From Salisapilia sapeloensis (lineage: Eukaryota > Oomycota > Peronosporomycetes > Peronosporales > Salisapiliaceae), in NCBI GenBank assembly GCA_023334545.1, contig JAADVB010000121.1:1-53676 (forward strand): 53,676 nucleotides of DNA, written 5' to 3'. Numbering within the stretch: the stretch's first letter is position 1; each line of letters starts with the position of its first letter. The translations under genes and the position numbers were made by a program. The notes beneath the pieces are model-generated. The model worked only from the letters and a program-made list of their open reading frames with translations, did not search any database and was not told the DNA's origin. This document shows positions 23,259 through 32,619 of this stretch, one piece after another.

Positions 23259-23664
23259 ATGGTGACTATCTTTACAAATAAATTGGCGCGTACAATGTCA
23301 GTGAGTGCATCGAAATGGCGGTCTGAAAGGGGAATTGTTTCCAAGCGAGACGTTCCTGCTGTATTGGAGCCGCTTGAACACAAGCCTGTGCCAAAGGAAG
23401 CTACTGATGAACTCTTTCAAGTAACAAAGGTATATTTTAGTACTATGAACGTCATGTCTGAGCTAATAGGGTATGTCTAGAGGCCTGGACGAGATAATTG
23501 CAAGCACAACAAGTCACGTCCACTTGTCCTGGAGAGCCTATCACCACCAACTGTATTGCTATGAGCACACCTCCCTTTTCCAGTGCACTTACGCTATGGT
23601 CATAGACAAGCGCCGTGGAATCCTAGCAGACAAAAGTTCTATTCATGCCATGAACGAATTTTGA
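23259..23664 (+). CDS. Small unknown protein, two exons
   Basis: Exon 1 23259-23429 and exon 2 23470-23664 are joined by a 40-base intron (gtatat...aatag), giving about 121 residues. Central sequence includes RDVPAVLEPLEH, DELFQVTKGMSRGLDEIIAST and HVHLSWRAYHH, mostly helical, ending in ILADKSSIHAMNEF. An internal ATG at 23298 (MSVSASKW) could be the real start. I do not recognise the family. The two frames fit cleanly only when spliced, which supports coding. Its end converges with the UBE2T-like gene, 40 bases away. Confidence 0.5.
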
Positions 23665-23703
23665 AGCCTAATACCAATACTAGTCGTATGTCGTGAAATG
23701 CAT

Positions 23704-24652
23704 TTATTCTACTTTCTGTCGCTTCGCTGGTGTTGCTGCAACATCACCTTCATCCTCACTTGATGCACCATCACTGAGTGAGTCTTGAGACTCTTGGCCA
23801 TCACTCACGGATTCTCTTGGGGATGTCGATTCCTTTTTTTCTTCCGTTGATAGCATTGGAGGAGCAGGAGCCTTTTCCTCCAGCTCTTCACCTGTAGATG
23901 CTTGGGCAGTTGATTCACTGGCGTACTGGCGAGTTAGCTCTACTGCCTTCCGGTTAAATAACTCCCGATCGTGCTTGAACATGTCCGTCTTGTAGGATGA
24001 AAGTTAGTACTGGATAGTGCTTGGGAGTATTAGGCGCGTACGATGTCCGGCATAAGACCATCGTCTGCATTTGGTTCCGCCATGAGCAAGCGGATGGTCG
24101 TCAGTAGCGTGCTAATGTTCACGGAAGGCATCCACGATCCCTATAATTCCTCATGTATCGGTATAACGCAATCGTATTGAAATCAGAGCATTAAAGGTAA
24201 CCTTTGGTTGCATCTTTAGAGTGTCAAGACAAATTCGGCCTGCATCGTCAATGTTGGGATGGAAGATGGGCGTCACAAACTTCACTTTAGGTGGCTCAAA
24301 TGGGTATCTACAGCAGTCGATGGTCATATGGACGAGACCAAAGGATCCTGTAGCCAATCTACCTTTCTGGGATCTCAATATCAAGTTTAAAGATTCCTTT
24401 CTCATATGGAGAACCATCTGGACCAAGAATCTCTACATTATCGTCTTTAGCATACATGACCAATACAAAACTGAAGACTGGTGTACGAGCTTCGAGTTTG
24501 TCAATCTGCTCTTCTTTCGGCCAAGCACTGACGCCTATACTACGCATGACTAAACTAGAATTAAAATGGCACATAGGTATGGTAAAACCATGAGGTGGAT
24601 CTGTCTCTAGCATCTCCAACTCCTTCCTCATCCTCGCTCGCATGGCACTCAT
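23704..24652 (-). CDS. UBE2T: Ubiquitin-conjugating enzyme E2, UBE2T-like
   Basis: E2 of the UBE2T class, which in animals and plants works with FANCL to monoubiquitinate FANCD2/FANCI in DNA crosslink repair. About six exons; spliced sequence reads [21 protein letters not shown], then [37 protein letters not shown] and [19 protein letters not shown] (active-site Cys in RICLD), followed by [14 protein letters not shown]. The Q-I-L-G junction and PNADD after the catalytic loop fit UBE2T better than other E2s. A C-terminal extension of ~70 residues is rich in Ser, Glu and Asp and ends TPAKRQKVE, a possible nuclear-localisation motif. The start at 24652 is the first ATG; two more follow closely. 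Confidence 0.88.
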
Positions 24653-25028
24653 CTTTTCTTGTAGCACTTGATGTCCAAGTGTTCATAACATTGAAATCTC
24701 CTGCTATGCAACTGATGTAACGGATTTGAATATCTGCCAACTTGGACACTTTGGGCGGTAAGAGCAACCAGTCCGAATAGCAATAGGCACGGTTTTGGAT
24801 TTTCCCATCCATTTTCCTATGAATATCCAAGTATCATGGCCATAATGTAAGGAGCTAAGAAATTAGAATACTGTTTGAGGGCAAATTGTCAGTGTGTCTA
24901 AAAGTCAACTCGACAGCGTAACCAAAAGTAAGCAAGAATAGATACAGGCCTTGTTGGCTGAGTAGGAAATCGGGTAATATGCAAGGAAATATAATCATCG
25001 TGTGAACAAGCACGCAAAAGGTGTATTT
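24653..25028. other. Gene-free AT-rich stretch
   Basis: Between the UBE2T-like gene and repeat copy 2. The minus strand has open frames at 24561-24830 and 24855-25175. The first overlaps the UBE2T start, and the second continues out of the repeat with a hydrophobic run (LYLFLLTFGYAVEL). Neither has support from splicing or a recognised family. Confidence 0.4.
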
Positions 25029-25625
25029 GGAATCAATAGCCACTTCGTTGGCGATTCTTTCTACTTTCAGGTCACTACCTACCTTTCCAGTCCTATCTAC
25101 GTGTATCACCCGTTCCTCTGTCATGCTTTCGTGGAAATAGTACCGTGCATATCGTGGTAGATCATCGGAAGTCATTCAGGTTGAAGTGTCATTCGCTTTA
25201 CTTGCAACACTTAGCTCTTCGCCATTTCAATGGGACGAGTACAGTGTGATTCACAAACATCGACCAACTATTCCATCTGTCACTGTACTATGCTTGTTTC
25301 GAAAGAATAGCGAAGAGCTCACCGAGTCTTTTGCTCGCTTTTTTAAATTTGCACATTTCGAGCACCAGGCGTTACTTGAAGTCTTTTCGAAGATGGCTTC
25401 TTTCTAATTCCATCAATATAGAACGATCACTTGCTATTGTACCCCCAGTTTAGCAGGAAAGTTATATTGAAGTGCTTCGCTAGGTTTCCAATGGCAAGCG
25501 ATAAATCAAATTAGCTATTGTCAAGAAACAGAGATTGCCTATTCCATTTTCATTAATAGAATGGAAACATGCGAAGCCCCAATGTTGTCGAATAGGCATT
25601 AAGCGCGAACATGCTTTAACTATTT
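25029..25625. repeat. Dispersed repeat, copy 2
   Basis: Similar in the same orientation to 29846-30520. The left boundary is sharp: both copies begin at ggaatcaatagccacttcgt, with unrelated sequence before it. Shared blocks include gtcactacctacctttcca, cacgtgtatcacccgttc, ggaagtcattcaggttgaag and ccatttcaatgggacgagta. The right third matches window-start copy 1 very closely (25369-25625). The minus strand encodes a conserved peptide (ERVIHVD...GKVGSDL...ANEVAIDS); the plus strand also has a shared frame (LATLSSSPFQWDEY). Probably a fragment of an unidentified mobile element or a decayed gene family. Confidence 0.85.
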
Positions 25626-26104
25626 TATCAGAGCGGAAGTGTTCCACCCTTCTAATGATGAAAATCTTATCTCAACCTGTTATAGCTAGTTTGCAACAGG
25701 CAGCTTCATCTTTGGAGAGCTGCAGGATGTGGTATAACTATGTATCAAGATAAATTTATGCCATGGGTACAAGTCGGCCAAGTAGCTTTAGGGAAACCAT
25801 CATCGATAAACAATGGTACCATTTTGGGTGGAGTCGAAAATACAAACATTCATCCGTTCTCCATGACTATTTTCCAAGCCCTAGCAATAGATAGCAGTTG
25901 CTTGTGAATGCGTAGTAAAATCCATTTACAAGTTAAATTTGATGTGCAATTATGCATTCATAGGCTGATCATCAAGTAACTCTGCTATAAATCGTAAATA
26001 GAGTATCAAACAAAGAATTAGGACGCAGAAGCGTATCACGAGCACAGCTACACAATATCTCTTTAACATTCCATCTTTCTGACTACTTCAATGAGCCTAC
26101 GGGA
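25626..26104. other. Gene-free AT-rich stretch
   Basis: About 480 bases between repeat copy 2 and the stop codon of the HTH-protein gene. No convincing coding sequence, RNA gene or repeat seen. Confidence 0.5.
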
Positions 26105-27327
26105 CTACTCGTCAGCATCCGCCCGTGAGACAGTTATAGAATCTTCAGCCGCGCCCAACGTATCTACCAATACGATTTCCTCTTCCTCCTCTTCCATATC
26201 TCTCATCAGTATTCCTTCCATACTCATCGTATTCTCTTTTCCAGACGACATCTACAATTATAAATTAGCAGAAACTTTAACTTGAAATGTGATCATCGTA
26301 CCAGCCAATTCCGTCCATGACCAACTTGCCACGTCCCATCAAACACCTTCCTTCCACTCACGGGATACACAATGGAAGATTCGTAATACGCCAGAGCCTT
26401 TTCATACTGTCGATCCAACTCGAGCTGTCCACCTTCCTTTGCATCTTGATAAGCACTTTCAAACATGACTTGAAAAGTGCGAATGAGAGAGCTTGTCTTG
26501 TCATACTCCTGTATGTTCTTCCGTTCTTGCCGAATGCGTTTCGGAGACCAGCGTTCCGGTAGAATTCCTGGGGCCGCCACTTGCTGACAGATGTACACCG
26601 TCGCTGGCGGAAGGTACATATTCTCCGTGACAAGCCAACCGGCGTGCGGGATTATTTGGTTCGCTTGCTGGATACCTCCATGCTCTGCAAACTGATGCTC
26701 CATTATCTTGACGTGTGAAGTCGCTTGGTGACGACATCCGAAACGCGGACATAACAAGACGTTCTTCATTTTCCTTTTTCTACGACAGATACGACAGACG
26801 GAGCATTTGCATTTCTTCCGCCTTGTCGGATCATTCCAAATCGTCTCATATGCTTTTTCAACCATGACATTCGTACTAGACGATTTTTGTAAATGCCAAA
26901 AGAATTTCGTCGGACGATATCTATTCAACTGACGCCAGGGACGAGGTACTCTTTTCTTACGTCGTCGAGTAGACAAGCTTGTATCATTCCGTACCATTTC
27001 TGGGCTATAGCGCTTAGAATATAAAGTCGATCGAGCGAAAAAGAGGCTACTGGCAAGTTTGTAAGCATAATACCGACGAGCAGCTTTACTAGCTTGTAGG
27101 TATCTCCTTTTAGCCGTCTGTATCTTTTTCATAGCGGCACGAGCTACTTTATAAGCGAGGTCGCGCGTATCTGGTGGTATTAATCCAGCTCGAATTAAAA
27201 AATTGCGGATGGCCATCGGATTGTGACCGAGCTGTCTAGCTATATATCCTATTGTACGGTTCTCGTCCCGATACCATACGATGATATGCGCTTTCTCAAG
27301 CTCTGATAGTGCTAGTGTGGCTCCCAT
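26105..27327 (-). CDS. HTH / Cys-cluster protein, possibly transposase-derived
   Basis: Two exons, 27327-26302 and 26251-26105 (intron 26301-26252), 390 aa. Residues ~5-45 form a helix-turn-helix like that of Tc1/mariner and other transposases (ELEKAHIIVWYRDENRTIGY, then IARQLGHNPMAIRNFL). A very basic middle part (RRRKKRVPRPWRQ) follows, then a Cys-rich module CKCSVCRICRRKR with LCPRFGCRHQA...HVKIMEHQFAEHGG, which could bind two zincs. The C-terminal exon is an acidic tail (MEEEEEE) ending in DADE. No DDE catalytic triad region is evident, so it is not a complete transposase. Start is the first ATG (MGATLALSE). Flanked by repeat copies 2 and 3. DNA binding is inferred; the target is unknown. 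Confidence 0.7.
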
Positions 27328-28378
27328 CCTAGACCTCGGAGAGCACCTTGCCAAACCACCTTTCGTTGTCAGCTAAAGTTACTAGCTTCAAAAGCTAATC
27401 TGCGTTCCTAAATTCTAATTATACGACCGACAACTGTTTTTGATGAGACCTAGCCTTTCGATCGACGTGTTGTGGAAACCTGGCAACCACCACAATTTGC
27501 CCGAGAGCAGAGAGAAATTGCTACTATATCTGCATGCTTATGGCCTCAAGATATTTTCCACACATAAACAAATGACTTTATACCATTACTTGTCAAATAT
27601 AATTGAGATTTAGCTTCACCTTTCAATAGCTTTGATCGTAATCATCGCTCAAATCGATACACTTCTCTGCTTTCGCTGTGCGTAGTCTGCTCGCGTCAAT
27701 CTTGGCTACTATCTCCATTTCGGCTGTTTCCTCGCTCTTTATAGACACGCTTTTACGTTATCAAAAAGGTTTTTTCGGACGTATAGAGTATCTTTCGCGC
27801 TTGTCGAGTACTTTCGATAGACCGCTTCTCCGTGTCTACTTCTATGTGATAGCTATCATCTTTAGTGCTTGTTGTTTTGAGACCAGTAAAACCCTTAAAA
27901 TAGCCTAGGAGTCTGTACAGTTCTTGTGACACATTTGGTAGCTGCTTTCATCGAAGGAAGGTGTTGTCAATTAATACGATATGCTTCAACACGACATGAT
28001 CATTGCTACGTAGTTGCACAATTGGTTCACCGATGATTGCAAAAAGGCGTCTTACGCAGCATATCAACGTGAGATGGGCCATACCCGTGTGCGATTGCAT
28101 CTACTTTATGAGAAACTTTAAATGCTAGCAAAGGATTGGAACATGCGCATGTTCATGTCAGCATGCATGTAATTGTACTCGCAGGAAATACTCAACGTTT
28201 ATGTAAATGCAGCTCCACTTCGATACTATTTTATTGATATGCGCGTTGAGCACAACTCCACAGCTCATCTACACGTTGCACGTGCCATGGACTTTGGTTT
28301 TCAATTCTCTCGAGAGCCTTTGCTAAGCGCATTTTCACTTTTGCTCCAACTCTAGCACCCGCCTTCAGTTCGGACAAA
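27328..28378. promoter_or_regulatory. 1-kb divergent intergenic region upstream of pectin lyase
   Basis: The longest gene-free stretch outside the repeats. It separates the HTH-protein gene (-) from the pectin lyase (+) and must contain both promoters. A frame at 27678-27908 begins with GTG, not ATG, and shows nothing recognisable. The last 40 bases before the lyase ATG are pyrimidine-rich (cttttgctccaactctagcacccgcc...), as expected for an initiator/leader. No repeat or RNA gene seen. Confidence 0.4.
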
Positions 28379-29557
28379 ATGGTGCAGCTACTCAAGTTTG
28401 CTCTTCCCCTCCTATTCTCCGTATGCGCTTCGGCCTACGACTACGAAATCGGAGAAGCGCCTGGTATGGCTGCCGGTACCACCGGAGGTGCTGGCGGACG
28501 CGAGGTGACGCCAAAGTCCAACGATGAGCTCATCAAGTACCTATCGTCAGACGAAAGCCTCATTGTCATTATTGACCGCAAGTTTGACTTCCGAGGAACG
28601 GAAGGCACAAGCAAGGGTAAAGTCTGCGCCTCTCACTACTCCAAGCAATGTCCGGACCAAGCTCAATACGTCATTATCGATGGAGATATTAGCAATACTG
28701 GAGGTTGCGATGGTGACTACACGAGTAAGGAATATACTTGGGACAATGCCGGTAAGGACGGCCTACACGTCGAAAGCGATAAGACTATTCGCGGTATCGA
28801 AGACAAGGGAGAAATTATTGGCAAGGGGCTTCGTGTCTTTGGCAACAATGTGATCGTCCAGAACGTCTACATTCATGATATCAACCCTCAGTTTGTGTGG
28901 GGAGGTGATGCTATCTCAATTGACGGTCGTGACAACAAGCCTGTTGAAAATCTCTGGATTGACCACGTTAAGCTCAAAAACATTGGTCGTCAAATGTTTG
29001 TGGCTCACTACGGTGGTGCAAAGTCAGCGACAATATCGAACTCTGACTTTGATGGCCAAACCTCTTACTCTGCTTCGTGTGATAACCGTCACTACTGGAC
29101 ATTCCTTATTTACGGCACGGACACAAGCATGAGCATTATTGGCAATTACGTCCACTCTACTTCTGGTCGCTCTCCAAAGGTTAAGGGCGATGATGGTAAT
29201 CCTGCATACGTGCACGTCGCGAACAACTTCTGGCAAGGCAGCTCGCGTGTGTTTGAGCTTGGAGAGGATGCTTATGTCGTGGCGGAGGGAAATTACTTTG
29301 AAAATGACGAATGGCAGGACCAGTCGAAGGCCAACTTCTTCTTTGCTACTCCAGCATCTGAATGCTCTTCACTTGGACGCCAATGCGAGCCTAACGTCCT
29401 TGAGGACACAACTGATGTTGCGAATCATAACGGTGGAAACGCTGTCCAAGGCATCTCGAAATTCGACGGCATGAAGGGATACAAGCCGATTGCCGCGAGA
29501 AGGATTGCCAAGAAGTCCGGATACTTCGGTGTTAACGGTGTGCACCCGTACATATAG
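28379..29557 (+). CDS. Secreted pectin lyase (PL1 family)
   Basis: Extracellular enzyme that cleaves methyl-esterified pectin by beta-elimination. 392 aa, no introns. An N-terminal signal peptide (VQLLKFALPLLFSVCASA) is followed directly by YDYEIGEAPGMAAGTTGG, the pectin-lyase N-terminus. The parallel beta-helix core carries VWGGDAISIDG, LWIDHV, IGRQMF, YSASCDNRHYW and SGRSPKVKG; the Arg in SGRSPK corresponds to the catalytic arginine, and the IDH Asp is in place. NNFWQGSSRVFELGEDAYVVAEGN closes the helix, and the C-terminal CSSLGRQCE cysteines match fungal pectin lyases. These features fit pectin lyase rather than calcium-dependent pectate lyase. Codons look richer in C/G at third position than the neighbours, as expected of a highly expressed or transferred gene. 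Confidence 0.93.
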   Translation: MVQLLKFALPLLFSVCASAYDYEIGEAPGMAAGTTGGAGGREVTPKSNDELIKYLSSDESLIVIIDRKFDFRGTEGTSKGKVCASHYSKQCPDQAQYVIIDGDISNTGGCDGDYTSKEYTWDNAGKDGLHVESDKTIRGIEDKGEIIGKGLRVFGNNVIVQNVYIHDINPQFVWGGDAISIDGRDNKPVENLWIDHVKLKNIGRQMFVAHYGGAKSATISNSDFDGQTSYSASCDNRHYWTFLIYGTDTSMSIIGNYVHSTSGRSPKVKGDDGNPAYVHVANNFWQGSSRVFELGEDAYVVAEGNYFENDEWQDQSKANFFFATPASECSSLGRQCEPNVLEDTTDVANHNGGNAVQGISKFDGMKGYKPIAARRIAKKSGYFGVNGVHPYI

Positions 29558-29845
29558 CTGGAGAATATTCACTTTTCAATTTGCAAGATTGTCTTATAAA
29601 GAACGAACAAAGATATTTTGCAATTATCCAAGATATATTTGTGAATTATCCTAACTTTCGATGGGCTCGTTCGAGGTATTTGAATGACTTCATAGATAAG
29701 CAGCTATTTGATCGTCGCTCTGGAAACGAACAGGTGGGACCTTAAGCAGTAAATCGAATGAGTCAGATGCACAATGCTTATGTCGTGTTTATTGAGCGCA
29801 TAATCGGGTATTATGTATGAAATACTAGGTATTTTAAATGCAATA

Positions 29846-30520
29846 GGAATCAATAGCCACTTCGTTGGCGATTTTTTCTAATCTCAGGTCACTACCTACC
29901 TTTCCATTGTTATCCACGTGTATCACCCGTTCGTCTGTCATGATATATCGGGGCATAGTGTCGAGTGTATCGTGGTAGACCATCGGAAGTCATTCAGGTT
30001 GAAGTGTCAATCGATTTACTTGCAACACTTAGCTCTTCGCCATTTCAATGGGACGAGTACAGTGTGATTCACAAATGTCCCCAATTATTTAGTTCAATGC
30101 GGTACTACGCCTGTTCCGAAATAACAGCGAAGAGCTCAATAGCGCAAGTAAAGCGAAGAGCTCATCGAGTTTTTCGCGCGCTTTTTCAAATTTGCACATT
30201 TCGAGCACCAGGCGTGACTTGAAGTCTTCTCGATGGTTTCCTCCTGATTGCATCAATGACCAAGATAGAGACAGATCAAGAATAGGAATTCGCATCTCCA
30301 TTGGCAGCACAGAACAGTCGCTTATGCACCCGATATAGTGGAAGAGAGGTATGCTGAAATAATCTGTTAGGTTTCCAATGGCAAGTAACTAACAAAAATT
30401 GGCAATTATCAGCGAAATTGAGATTGCGTGAATCGATCGTCATGAACAAAGCTGCAAAATGAGAAACCTCAGAGCTGCAGAATTGGTATTCAGAGCAAAC
30501 ACGCATTCATAGTGTCAATA
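29846..30520. repeat. Dispersed repeat, copy 3
   Basis: Starts at the same base of the element as copy 2 (ggaatcaatagccacttcgt). It contains an extra duplicated block around 30105-30175: the string gcgaagagctca occurs twice ~40 bases apart. The right half (30211-30520) matches copies 1 and 2 around gcgtgacttgaagtcttctc and gtttccaatggcaag, but is more diverged. The conserved minus-strand peptide is present (ERVIHVD, GKVGSDL, ANEVAIDS), then runs into a stop, so the element is defective or non-coding. Confidence 0.85.
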
Positions 30521-31029
30521 TTAGCAATAATTTTGCAACGATAGGCTTTACAGCGCATTTGCGATCATAGTTCCTATTAAAAAGCTCGCGTAAACGGAAC
30601 GACGTCGGAGATCACTTGACCGTGAATACATTCACTGGTGTGATCATGGTTGGCGTTACTGTGAATAAGTATGAATAAACAACGCGTAGCTTGAGGTAGT
30701 CTGTTTGCTGGTTGAATGCAGTTCAAAAGTTCCCAATAGTGCGTTTGAGGATAGCTGTCAGATCTAGTGGATACGATGGAAACTATTCCGCTGGATGTGC
30801 CATACGGGATTCCACCTTTCAATCATACCCATCAAAGAAAAGCACGAGAAGCAGTTGACAGGTCGTGAACTACACTGCAGAAACGGAAAGGAGAAAACGA
30901 CATGTATTATTGGTTTCGCTAAAAGTGAGAAAGACATAAGGACATAAAGAAATAAAGAATACTACTAATTCTACGGTAATCACGGGTGGCCATTCAGCCA
31001 GAAGCGTTTTGGTGAGCCGGAACCATACT
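30521..31029. other. Gene-free stretch
   Basis: About 500 AT-rich bases between repeat copy 3 and the stop codon of the 19-residue-repeat protein gene. Open frames here (for example 30577-30822 on the minus strand) show no recognisable features. It should contain the 3' end of the downstream minus-strand gene. Confidence 0.4.
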
Positions 31030-32619
31030 CTAGATGGTCGCTTCTTCCGGTTGCTTCGACATCTTCGCACCGATCGGACGCGTGACGTAGCGGGTGCTCA
31101 ATCGAAATGGGTCGCGTATCATGCCAGCCTTCCTGCAGAACCAATGATCTCCGCGTCTTGGACCACGTCCATAGTCGATGGGGAAATCCAGGAAGGGTGT
31201 GTCGTCGGAGGCCGAGTCGAACGTCGTGGCAGGGGACGGCTTGGTCTTGGAAATCTTCATCTTGAATCGGTAGTCTTTGATCGCATTGGACGTCCGCTGG
31301 GCACGATCCGAGGCCTTATGCATCAGTGCTCGCACCTTTCCAACTGCGGTCGATAGCATCTTGTTGTGCTGTCGCTTTTCTCTTCCGACCGCTGCTTTCT
31401 TGCAGTAGTGCTCATCATTCGTGCGGTGTACGATGCCGGTATAAGGCGATGCCGGAGCGGATTCATAGTCAGCTTCGAGGGGAAGCTTCCTATTTATAAG
31501 TGATGGTAATAGAGCGTAGCCATATTTAGCTTCGAGGGGAAGCATGTTATCCGTTGGTGATGCTGCCACATCGTAGTCCAAGTCAGGTTGGACCGGAAGC
31601 TCCTTCCCGGTCAGCGACGTCAGCAGAGCGTAGTCGCTGACGGTTTCGATGCGGAGCTTGTGGTTGCCAAGCATGCTGGTCGGCGCTTTGGCGCTGTCAT
31701 GTTCGGGCAGTGCGTTGCTGTAGGTAGCCCCAGAAGGTTTGGTATTAATGGCGGCGACTTTGCAGTCCATATCGGCGGTATCCTCCGTCAAAGACATGGC
31801 GGAGACGTAGCCACTCAGCTTGTTTCTTTCTCCCAATTTGAGATTGTCAGTCTCAAGGGCGGTGGCTAAGTCGATCTCCGTGTCGTCGATGGGGGAGGAT
31901 GTGGCGTCCATGATGTCACTCAGTGAGGACGCAGCCGAACTTCTGGGGAAAGACTCTTCATCTTCATCTTTCCTCTCGACCACAATGGAGGCGGAAGACG
32001 TTTCACTGTGCGTGCCGTCGGTGGAGTCGGCATCATCCGTCGGAAGATAAGTGGTCACTTCGGCGTCTCCGAGGGTTTTGGAGGTCAAGTTTCCAGAAGC
32101 AATCGGCAGACACTCTTTCGGCTCTTCGATGGCAGTCGCGACGACAGAAGTCTTTCGGGCGACCGGCTCCGTGGTTTCCACATCCGATGGCGCATCAAAC
32201 TCGATCTGGTCATCGGTAACGCAGTCCTTGATCAAGTCCGTGGCGGTAATGGGTTCCATGTCGATGAGTTTGACATTGGCATTATCTTTGTCTTCAGAGA
32301 TGTCGCTTTCACTGGTCGTAGTGGTCGCATACAGGACGATGTGGATGCGTTCTGGTTTCGCGGATGGAGCGGACGGCGACTCACTGCGTCCGGACTTCTT
32401 TTTCTTCTTCCTTCCGTCCTCGACGACGTGGACGTAGTCTGGCTCGAAAGCGCAGTCGATGTGGATGTCCGTTGACTTGGCGTGAGGGATGGTCTTGGTC
32501 CGAGCGGAAGCGCCACGAAGCAAGACTAAGGTGATGGTTAGGCAGTCGTAAGCTGCTTCACGGCCCCTGCCATAGCAGGCCGCAAAGAGGTGCGTGAGGC
32601 GGTGTAGTAGGTCGAACAT
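31030..32619 (-). CDS. Orphan protein with four tandem 19-residue repeats
   Basis: 529 aa from the first ATG (MFDLLHRLTHLFAACYG); the frame is open upstream to 32772 without an ATG. I recognise no family. Residues ~20-60 include a hydrophobic stretch (CLTITLVLLRG), then a basic run (KKKKKSGRSES), a long acidic, Ser/Thr-rich, presumably disordered region (~residues 95-310), four tandem 19-residue units (321-396, each starting like KLPLEADYE), and a basic C-terminal domain (KMLSTAVGKVRALM, KDYRFKMKISKTK, IDYGRGPRRGDHWF). There is no classic signal peptide or RXLR motif. The gene is visibly richer in G+C than its flanks and intron-free, and lies beside the repeat-rich block. Confidence 0.65.
   Translation of the reverse strand: MFDLLHRLTHLFAACYGRGREAAYDCLTITLVLLRGASARTKTIPHAKSTDIHIDCAFEPDYVHVVEDGRKKKKKSGRSESPSAPSAKPERIHIVLYATTTTSESDISEDKDNANVKLIDMEPITATDLIKDCVTDDQIEFDAPSDVETTEPVARKTSVVATAIEEPKECLPIASGNLTSKTLGDAEVTTYLPTDDADSTDGTHSETSSASIVVERKDEDEESFPRSSAASSLSDIMDATSSPIDDTEIDLATALETDNLKLGERNKLSGYVSAMSLTEDTADMDCKVAAINTKPSGATYSNALPEHDSAKAPTSMLGNHKLRIETVSDYALLTSLTGKELPVQPDLDYDVAASPTDNMLPLEAKYGYALLPSLINRKLPLEADYESAPASPYTGIVHRTNDEHYCKKAAVGREKRQHNKMLSTAVGKVRALMHKASDRAQRTSNAIKDYRFKMKISKTKPSPATTFDSASDDTPFLDFPIDYGRGPRRGDHWFCRKAGMIRDPFRLSTRYVTRPIGAKMSKQPEEATI
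31432..31659 (-). repeat. Four 57-base in-frame tandem repeats
   Basis: Units on the minus strand: 31659-31603, 31602-31546, 31545-31489 and 31488-31432. Their translations are each 19 residues and begin KLRIE, ELPVQ, MLPLE and KLPLE, with DY/GY near position 9-10 and an Ala-Leu-x-x-Ser or Ala-x-x-Ser in the second half. DNA of units 3 and 4 is closest (agcttcgaggggaagc occurs in both). Confidence 0.9.

Noticed and set aside
27678-27908. Plus-strand frame with a hydrophobic start resembling a signal peptide
   Set aside because: The frame starts with GTG; no in-frame ATG precedes the hydrophobic part, and no family or splice support was found.
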